A DNA stretch of 6,563 nucleotides from an uncultured Pseudomonadota bacterium. Its GTDB lineage: Bacteria > Myxococcota_A > UBA796 > GCA-2862545. The notes beneath the pieces were generated by a model. It saw only the letters and a list, made by a program, of their open reading frames with translations, searched no databases and had not been told where the DNA came from. Shown one piece after another: positions 1 to 3,899 of this stretch. Numbering within the stretch: the stretch's first letter is position 1; each line of letters begins with the position of its first letter. A program made the position numbers and the translations under genes. The stretch is from the NCBI GenBank assembly GCA_937891875.1, contig CALATR010000307.1, positions 1-6,563 of the forward strand, read 5' to 3'.

Positions 1-87
1 CTGGCGGGAGGTCGCGTTGCTTCGAGCAGGGGAGTGGAGGGTTCCGTGGTCTCGCGGGAAGTCGTCTTGCTGCGAGCAGGGGAGTGG
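1..87. repeat. Imperfect tandem repeat, 50-bp period, two copies
   Basis: Bases 1-37 and 51-87 align without gaps at 32 of 37 positions. Both copies end in the same GAGCAGGGGAGTGG. The copies are separated by a 13-bp spacer (38-50). The first copy begins at the window edge, so further units may lie to the left. The period is not divisible by three, which argues against a coding origin. Confidence 0.75.
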
Positions 88-288
88 CGTGGCGGTCTCT
101 GGTCTCTGGTCTCTAGGGCCTGACCCCAGCGGGGCGGCGAAGGCGGAGTGCCGTCGTGATCCGCGCAGGCACCACGTCCCCAACGACCCGAACGCCTCCA
201 CCACGGCGCGCGGCGTGACGGATTCTGCGCCTCCAGACCCCGCTCGCAGAGGGCCCCAGAGACCAGGGGCCAGAGACCGCCCCGCCAC
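84..288. repeat. Long inverted repeat (arms 84-120 and 252-288)
   Basis: The 37-bp left arm (84-120) matches the reverse complement of 252-288 at 33 of 37 positions without gaps. The arms enclose 131 bp (121-251) with no recognisable gene. Both arms carry heptamer units and end inward in GGGCC. The pair could form a large cruciform in DNA or a long stem in RNA. It could also be the relic of a small non-autonomous element or an intergenic repeat family. No target-site duplication or transposase is visible, so I do not call it a mobile element. Confidence 0.75.
94..114. repeat. Perfect GGTCTCT heptamer, three tandem copies
   Basis: GGTCTCT occurs three times back to back at 94-100, 101-107 and 108-114. 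An inverted and partly decayed version lies at 256-276, read as CCAGAGA, CCAGGGG, CCAGAGA, so only the middle unit has changed. The heptamers form the core of the left arm of the longer inverted repeat. Confidence 0.85.
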
Positions 289-311
289 GAGAAACTGAGC
301 CCCACCCACCA

Positions 312-328
312 CTGCTGCCCGCCAGCAG
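312..328 (-). terminator. Possible transcription terminator hairpin after coaB
   Basis: A perfect 6-bp stem (CTGCTG / CAGCAG) with a 5-base loop starts 4 bases past the stop codon of the minus-strand coaB-like gene. On the minus strand no U-rich run follows directly; the first TTT is about 20 bases further on. It is therefore at best a weak intrinsic or Rho-assisted terminator. Confidence 0.35.
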
Positions 329-332
329 AATC

Positions 333-953
333 TCAGCCCGCCGCAATCCTCTCGATCAACGCCGCGATCGCCTCCTCCCGCTCGTCGAATCGGGTGACCT
401 CCTCACCCACCAGCCACACCCCCGCCCCCAGCCGCCCCAGGACGTTGGCGAAGACCAGGTCGCAGCCCGTGCGCTCACGCTGGCGGGTGGCGATGGCGAG
501 CAGGTCCTCGTCGGTGGTCTCGGGAGCGGCCGCCTTGAAGGTGACGTAGGTGCCGGTGCAGCCCCAGCCGCGCACGTGGTCGGCGATCTTCGGGGTCGGC
601 GTCAGGCGCAGGATCAGCTCGGCGCGGCCCGACGGCAGCTTGCCCGCCTCGCCGTCCGCGGACTCGTAGTCTCCGACCGCTGCGCTGTGCACCACCGCCG
701 CGGTCGGATTCGCGCGGATGTGACGCTCCATCCTACGCATCAGGTCGCGGGTGTCGCCGTAGACCTCGGCCGACAGCCCCGCGGCCTGGGCCCGGAGCGC
801 GGCCTCCGGCGAGCCCAGGACGTGCACCCGCCGCGCCGCCCGCGCCAGGGCCCCGCCCACCCGAACGCCCGTTCGGCCGGACGCGTTCGCGGTCAGCACG
901 CGCACGGCGTCGACGGGATTGCGGGTCGCTCCCGCCGTGATCAGCACATCCAC
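333..953 (-). CDS. coaB: Stand-alone phosphopantothenate-cysteine ligase-like protein (CoaB domain)
   Basis: The protein (206 aa) probably joins 4'-phosphopantothenate to cysteine, the second step of coenzyme A synthesis, in the cytoplasm. Seen in sequence: a Rossmann-like start with TAGATRNPVDAVR (residues 6-18) and the following ASGRTG, HSAAVGDY (89-96), a lysine at 105, TPTPKI (118-123), TFK (138-140) and FAN (168-170). These fall in the order expected for CoaB. Most bacteria fuse CoaB to the decarboxylase CoaC in a protein of about 400 aa; here the CoaC half is absent. The HS-AV-DY and FK signatures resemble the monofunctional streptococcal/enterococcal type more than the fused CoaBC type, from memory of the family. 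The GTG start at 953 is chosen because GGAGGTGA precedes it. A longer reading to 1037 would overlap the divergent kinase. It could be a divergent paralogue rather than the essential enzyme. Confidence 0.8.
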   Translation of the reverse strand: MDVLITAGATRNPVDAVRVLTANASGRTGVRVGGALARAARRVHVLGSPEAALRAQAAGLSAEVYGDTRDLMRRMERHIRANPTAAVVHSAAVGDYESADGEAGKLPSGRAELILRLTPTPKIADHVRGWGCTGTYVTFKAAAPETTDEDLLAIATRQRERTGCDLVFANVLGRLGAGVWLVGEEVTRFDEREEAIAALIERIAAG

Positions 954-955
954 GC

Positions 956-963
956 TCACCTCC
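956..963 (-). promoter_or_regulatory. Shine-Dalgarno site of the coaB-like gene
   Basis: On the minus strand GGAGGTGA lies just before GTG at 953-951, with 5 bases between GGAGG and the start. It decides the start codon and rejects the longer 5' extension. It lies in the 40-bp gap between coaB and the divergent kinase gene. Confidence 0.7.
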
Positions 964-979
964 AGTCGTCCCGCTCGGC

Positions 980-985
980 TACCCT
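980..985 (+). promoter_or_regulatory. Possible -10 element of the kinase gene (leaderless start?)
   Basis: TACCCT fits the TANNNT pattern and ends 8 bases before the kinase ATG at 994. No Shine-Dalgarno-like sequence precedes that ATG. The arrangement is close to that of leaderless genes in GC-rich bacteria. No convincing -35 is seen, so this is a weak call. Confidence 0.25.
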
Positions 986-993
986 GCACGGCG

Positions 994-3174
994 ATGGACG
1001 ACGATCGCGACCTGCCGAGGGTCACCGCCGGTGACACCTGGTCCTACACCCTGGAAGACGGACCGTCGCACACCGGGGCCCAGGGGCAGGTCTACTTCGG
1101 TCGCCGGGTCGATGGGACCGAGGTCGCGGTCAAGGTCGCCGGGGACGGCGGGGCCAGCACCCAGAACCTGTTGACCGAGATCGGCAGCCTGCGCGCGCTG
1201 GAGGCGGCAGGCGTGCAGGGTGTGGTGCCCGTGCTCGACGTGGTCGACGTGGACGGTCGCGCCGCCATGGTCATGCCCCGCTACGACGGCACCCTGCTCG
1301 ACTGGTTGCAGCGGATCCTCGAGGATCCAGGCCCGGACACGCTGGACGAGGTCCTGCGCAACACCGCCACCATCGCCCGCATCCTGGCCGGAGTGCACGG
1401 GGTCCAGTGGGGCGGCGACGCCCTGCTCCACCGCGACGTCAAGCCGGAGAACCTCTTCCTGGACGCGCGCGATCGCATCGTGCTGGGCGACTTCGGCGGC
1501 GCCATGGCCATCTCGGGCCTGCAGGCGGTCGAGCTGGCCCTGTTCGGCTCGCCCATGTACGCGCCGCTCGACCAGATCCTCCCCGGCCGCGCCATCCCCG
1601 ACCCCACCTGGGACACCTACGCCCTGTGCGTGATCCTCTACATGGCGCTCACCGGGGCGCGGCCGGCGTACCAGTCCGACCCCCGCTCGCTGCTGACCAC
1701 CCGCGGCTCGGAGCTGTGGGCCCTCGCCCAGCAGGCCATCCACGCAACCGGCGGTGAGTCCCAGCGCCTGCGGCTCGCCTTCGCCCAGGGGCGGGTCGGC
1801 ACGACTGCCGCCGACCTGATCGACCCGGTCGGCAAGAGCGCGCTCAACACCTACGACCGCCAGCTGCTCATGGACCGCACCGCCGAGCACGCCCGCCGCG
1901 CCGGCGCTCCCGACGACAACGTCCGTCGCATCCAGCAGGGCGTCTGGCAGATCCTCACCCGGGGGCTGTCGCCGGTGTCGCACCCCTCGCCGCCGAACCG
2001 CTACCGGGAGGCCGCCGTCCTGGCCGAGCAGATCGAGGATCTGCGCGACCTGCTGCACCGGGCCCCCACTCCGGCTCCTCCTCCGCCCGCCCCCCCACCT
2101 CCTCCGGAGGATCCCCCGCGTCGACGGCGCCGGGTCGGCCTGGTGGTGCCGCTGACGGTCGGGGCGGCGGTGCTCCTGCTGGCCGCCGCCGCGGCCGCCG
2201 TCGTGGTGCGCTATCCACCAGATACGTGGTTTGCCGCCGATCGTACGGCAGACATCCCCGCCCGGACCGTCAGCCTCACCGTCGAGGCAGCCCCCGCGGA
2301 TCCCACCGAGCTGGCCGGCGCCGACGCCCTCGCCGTCGCGAGCGAACTCCCCGAGCCCCAGGGGGTGACCCGCGTCGGAGCCCGCCTGCCCGCCGCGGCG
2401 CGCGACGTCGTGCTGCTGGCGGTCGGAGCGGACGGCGCCCCGGTCCGTCGCCTGGAGCTGGGCCCCCGCCCCCCCGGCGAGCACCTCCTGGCGTGGAGCC
2501 CCCCCGAGTCCGGCGTGCGCCTGGAGGTGCGGGTCGATCCCGCGGGTGTGGCCGCCGAGCCCCTCGTCGAGGGCCGGATCGAGGTGGTCGACGGCGTCCC
2601 CCACCTCGGCGGCGCCCCGCTCGATCCCGCGGCCATCCTGGCCTGGACCGGCTCCGCTCGGGTGCCCGCGTTCCGCATCGACCGCACCGAGGTGTCCGAG
2701 GCGCGGTGGAAGGCGTGCGCCCAGGCCGGGGCGTGCGCCGCCCACGAGGTGACCGACACCTCGCTGCCCGTCACCGGCGTCACCTTCGACGAGGCGAGCG
2801 CCTTCTGCGCTCACGCGGGCGGCTTCCTGCCCACCGAGGCCCAGTGGCGCTCGGCCCACGGCCCCACCCGCTACCCCTGGGGAGACGCCCGACCCACATG
2901 CCGCCACGCCCACGGCGCCGGCTGCGCGGAGACGGTGCAGGCGGTCGGGCTGCTCCCCGAGGGTGCGAGCGCCGAGGGCGTCATGGACCTCGCCGGCAAC
3001 GCCTGGGAGTGGGTCCGCGGAGGCACCGGCGACGGCGAGCCCCTGCTGGTCGGCGGATCGGTCGAGACCCGCGGCGGAACCCTGGGCGCGACCGCCCGCC
3101 TGCGGGCCCGCGGTCGGACGGCACTCGCGGGACTGCGCTGCGCGTACGCCCCGAACACACCCTCCGAACGCTGA
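994..3174 (+). CDS. Membrane Ser/Thr protein kinase with periplasmic FGE/sulfatase-modifying-like domain
   Basis: This is a 726-aa Hanks-type receptor kinase. The cytoplasmic kinase domain (about 20-350) shows a glycine loop GAQGQV (28-33), VAVK with Lys47, a probable helix-C Glu62, HRDVKPEN (146-153; Asp148 catalytic), DFG (166-168), a degenerate APE at SPMYAP (186-191) and Asp207. All key catalytic residues are present. About 80 unusual residues (230-310) intervene before the last helices. A proline-rich linker (357-375) and RRRRR (376-380) precede one membrane helix (about 381-405). Outside are a beta-rich stalk (420-550) and an FGE-sulfatase fold (about 556-718) with FRIDRTEVS, FLPTEAQW, RYPWGD and DLAGNAWEWV. 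The two copper-binding cysteines that true formylglycine-generating enzymes carry near RGGSW are missing, so the domain is probably a ligand-binding or scaffold module. The ATG at 994 is preferred to a TTG at 919 that would overlap coaB. Targets are unknown. Confidence 0.9.
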   Translation: MDDDRDLPRVTAGDTWSYTLEDGPSHTGAQGQVYFGRRVDGTEVAVKVAGDGGASTQNLLTEIGSLRALEAAGVQGVVPVLDVVDVDGRAAMVMPRYDGTLLDWLQRILEDPGPDTLDEVLRNTATIARILAGVHGVQWGGDALLHRDVKPENLFLDARDRIVLGDFGGAMAISGLQAVELALFGSPMYAPLDQILPGRAIPDPTWDTYALCVILYMALTGARPAYQSDPRSLLTTRGSELWALAQQAIHATGGESQRLRLAFAQGRVGTTAADLIDPVGKSALNTYDRQLLMDRTAEHARRAGAPDDNVRRIQQGVWQILTRGLSPVSHPSPPNRYREAAVLAEQIEDLRDLLHRAPTPAPPPPAPPPPPEDPPRRRRRVGLVVPLTVGAAVLLLAAAAAAVVVRYPPDTWFAADRTADIPARTVSLTVEAAPADPTELAGADALAVASELPEPQGVTRVGARLPAAARDVVLLAVGADGAPVRRLELGPRPPGEHLLAWSPPESGVRLEVRVDPAGVAAEPLVEGRIEVVDGVPHLGGAPLDPAAILAWTGSARVPAFRIDRTEVSEARWKACAQAGACAAHEVTDTSLPVTGVTFDEASAFCAHAGGFLPTEAQWRSAHGPTRYPWGDARPTCRHAHGAGCAETVQAVGLLPEGASAEGVMDLAGNAWEWVRGGTGDGEPLLVGGSVETRGGTLGATARLRARGRTALAGLRCAYAPNTPSER
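1021..1035. promoter_or_regulatory. Perfect dyad GTCACC-GCC-GGTGAC inside kinase start
   Basis: A perfect 6+3+6 inverted repeat covers kinase codons 10-14 and lies about 68 bp upstream of the coaB start on the other strand, where a coaB promoter would be expected. It could be an operator for the divergent pair or simply chance in GC-rich DNA. No second copy was found near another gene in the window. Confidence 0.2.
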
Positions 3175-3204
3175 GAATCTGGTACCGGAGCTGAGTAGTC
3201 CGCG

Positions 3205-3855
3205 CTACAACACGATGTGGTAGAGGTCCCGCCGAAACCAGGAGTGGCCGCGGCTGCGCCAGCGCTCGTCGAGCTGATCCTCGCGATCGAGGATCTCGAC
3301 GCGCGCGCCGGCGTAGAGGGTGCGCACCTCGTCCTCGCCGACCGCGTGGGGCGGACCATCCATCACGGCGTCGTCGTAGACCAGGGCGTTGAGGAGGATC
3401 GAGGTGCCTGCTGGCAGGAGCTCGCGCAGGGTGCCGACGTAGCGGCTCCGCTGGTCCGGGGTCAGCGCGACCAGGGCCGCCCGATCCCACACCCGGTCGA
3501 CCCCCTCCACGTGGCGGGGCTGCAGCTCGAACACGTCGCCCTGCAGCATCGTGAGGCCCTCGCTGCGCCAGGCCTGGAATGCGCCGTCCTCCTCGGGGGT
3601 CACCGCGCGGTCGGACGCCTCGTGGAACGCCCGCACCGCCAGCTCACACAGCTCGACGCCCACGGTGTCGTAGCGCTGTGCAAGCCAATGGACGTCGACG
3701 GACTTTCCGCACAGCGGTACCAACACCCGCCCTCTGGACTCCCCCCAGACCGGGTGGAATCTCAGAAGATCAGGATGAAGGTCCGACCGGTGAAATCCGA
3801 TCTGTCCAGATGTCCAGCGGGCTCTCCAGAACGAGGGTTCCAATCGCACCTCCAT
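3205..3855 (-). CDS. tpm: Thiopurine S-methyltransferase (TPMT) family protein
   Basis: This is a SAM-dependent methyltransferase of the TPMT family, 216 aa, close to the usual bacterial length of about 218. Bacterial members methylate thiols and selenium or tellurium compounds; the substrate here cannot be read from sequence. Family motifs appear in order: FWRARW near residue 9, GFHRSDLHP near 19, the SAM-binding stretch RVLVPLCGKSVDVHWLA (43-59), VGVELCELAV (65-74), GDVFEL from 96, DRAALVALTPDQRSRY (124-139) and VYDDAVMDGPPHAV (159-172). The ATG at 3855 places the FW motif as in known members. An in-frame ATG at 3864 is an equally simple alternative, and neither has a strong Shine-Dalgarno. 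The family often has EYD where this protein has VYD. The gene converges on the kinase (30-bp gap) and diverges from the histidine kinase (44-bp gap), so it is probably transcribed alone. Confidence 0.9.
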   Translation of the reverse strand: MEVRLEPSFWRARWTSGQIGFHRSDLHPDLLRFHPVWGESRGRVLVPLCGKSVDVHWLAQRYDTVGVELCELAVRAFHEASDRAVTPEEDGAFQAWRSEGLTMLQGDVFELQPRHVEGVDRVWDRAALVALTPDQRSRYVGTLRELLPAGTSILLNALVYDDAVMDGPPHAVGEDEVRTLYAGARVEILDREDQLDERWRSRGHSWFRRDLYHIVL

Positions 3856-3867
3856 CCGCCCCATAAT
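3838..3867 (+). promoter_or_regulatory. Putative sigma70-like promoter of the hybrid histidine kinase
   Basis: CATAAT at 3862-3867 matches TATAAT at 5 of 6 positions and stands out in this GC-rich setting. Eighteen bases upstream, TTCCAA (3838-3843) is a poor -35 match (3 of 6). Transcription would start near 3874 and give a leader of about 25 bases. The -10 overlaps the candidate start codons of the divergent tpm gene. Confidence 0.4.
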
Positions 3868-3875
3868 GCCCGGCC

Positions 3876-3886
3876 GGTGGCCCACC
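3876..3886. promoter_or_regulatory. Inverted repeat GGTGG-C-CCACC in the tpm/histidine kinase gap
   Basis: A perfect 5+1+5 dyad lies just after the expected start of transcription of the histidine kinase and between the two divergent genes. It abuts and overlaps the palindrome CCGGCCGG (3870-3877). The position would suit an operator acting on both genes. Short GC dyads are common by chance in such DNA. Confidence 0.25.
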
Positions 3887-3899
3887 TCCCGTAGCGTCC

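Larger units (their letters stand above)
1..332. other. Non-coding, repeat-rich intergenic region
   Basis: No credible gene is seen in these bases on either strand. The short open frames here read through repeats whose 50-base period is not a multiple of three, and they give arginine-, glycine- and proline-rich peptides without recognisable motifs. The region contains a tandem repeat, a heptamer triplet, a long inverted repeat and a small hairpin, each listed separately. It lies downstream of the minus-strand coaB-like gene. The gene to its left lies outside the window. Confidence 0.75.

Noticed and set aside
94..276. Heptamer repeats as a possible CRISPR array
   Set aside because: The units are 7 bp and contiguous with no unique spacers, and no cas genes are present.
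17..346. Two small open frames on opposite strands in the left intergenic region that share a VSG-x-WSLGP peptide
   Set aside because: The shared peptide is produced by the inverted repeat being read on both strands. The frames cross repeats with a non-triplet period and lack ribosome sites.
919..993. A 25-residue N-terminal extension of the kinase from a TTG codon
   Set aside because: It would overlap the divergent coaB start, has no ribosome site, and adds no kinase-domain sequence. ATG 994 is simpler.
979..2913. A 644-codon open frame on the minus strand opposite the Ser/Thr kinase
   Set aside because: It is composed of Gly/Ala/Arg/His-rich low-complexity peptide and mirrors the real kinase gene. 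It is an antisense artefact of high GC.
2226..3194. A 322-codon plus-strand frame within the kinase gene
   Set aside because: The product is extremely arginine- and proline-rich and has no motif. It is an out-of-frame shadow of the FGE-like region.
3175..3204. A terminator between the convergent kinase and methyltransferase genes
   Set aside because: Only the short palindrome around GGTACC is seen. It has no usable loop or U run, so I cannot support a terminator.
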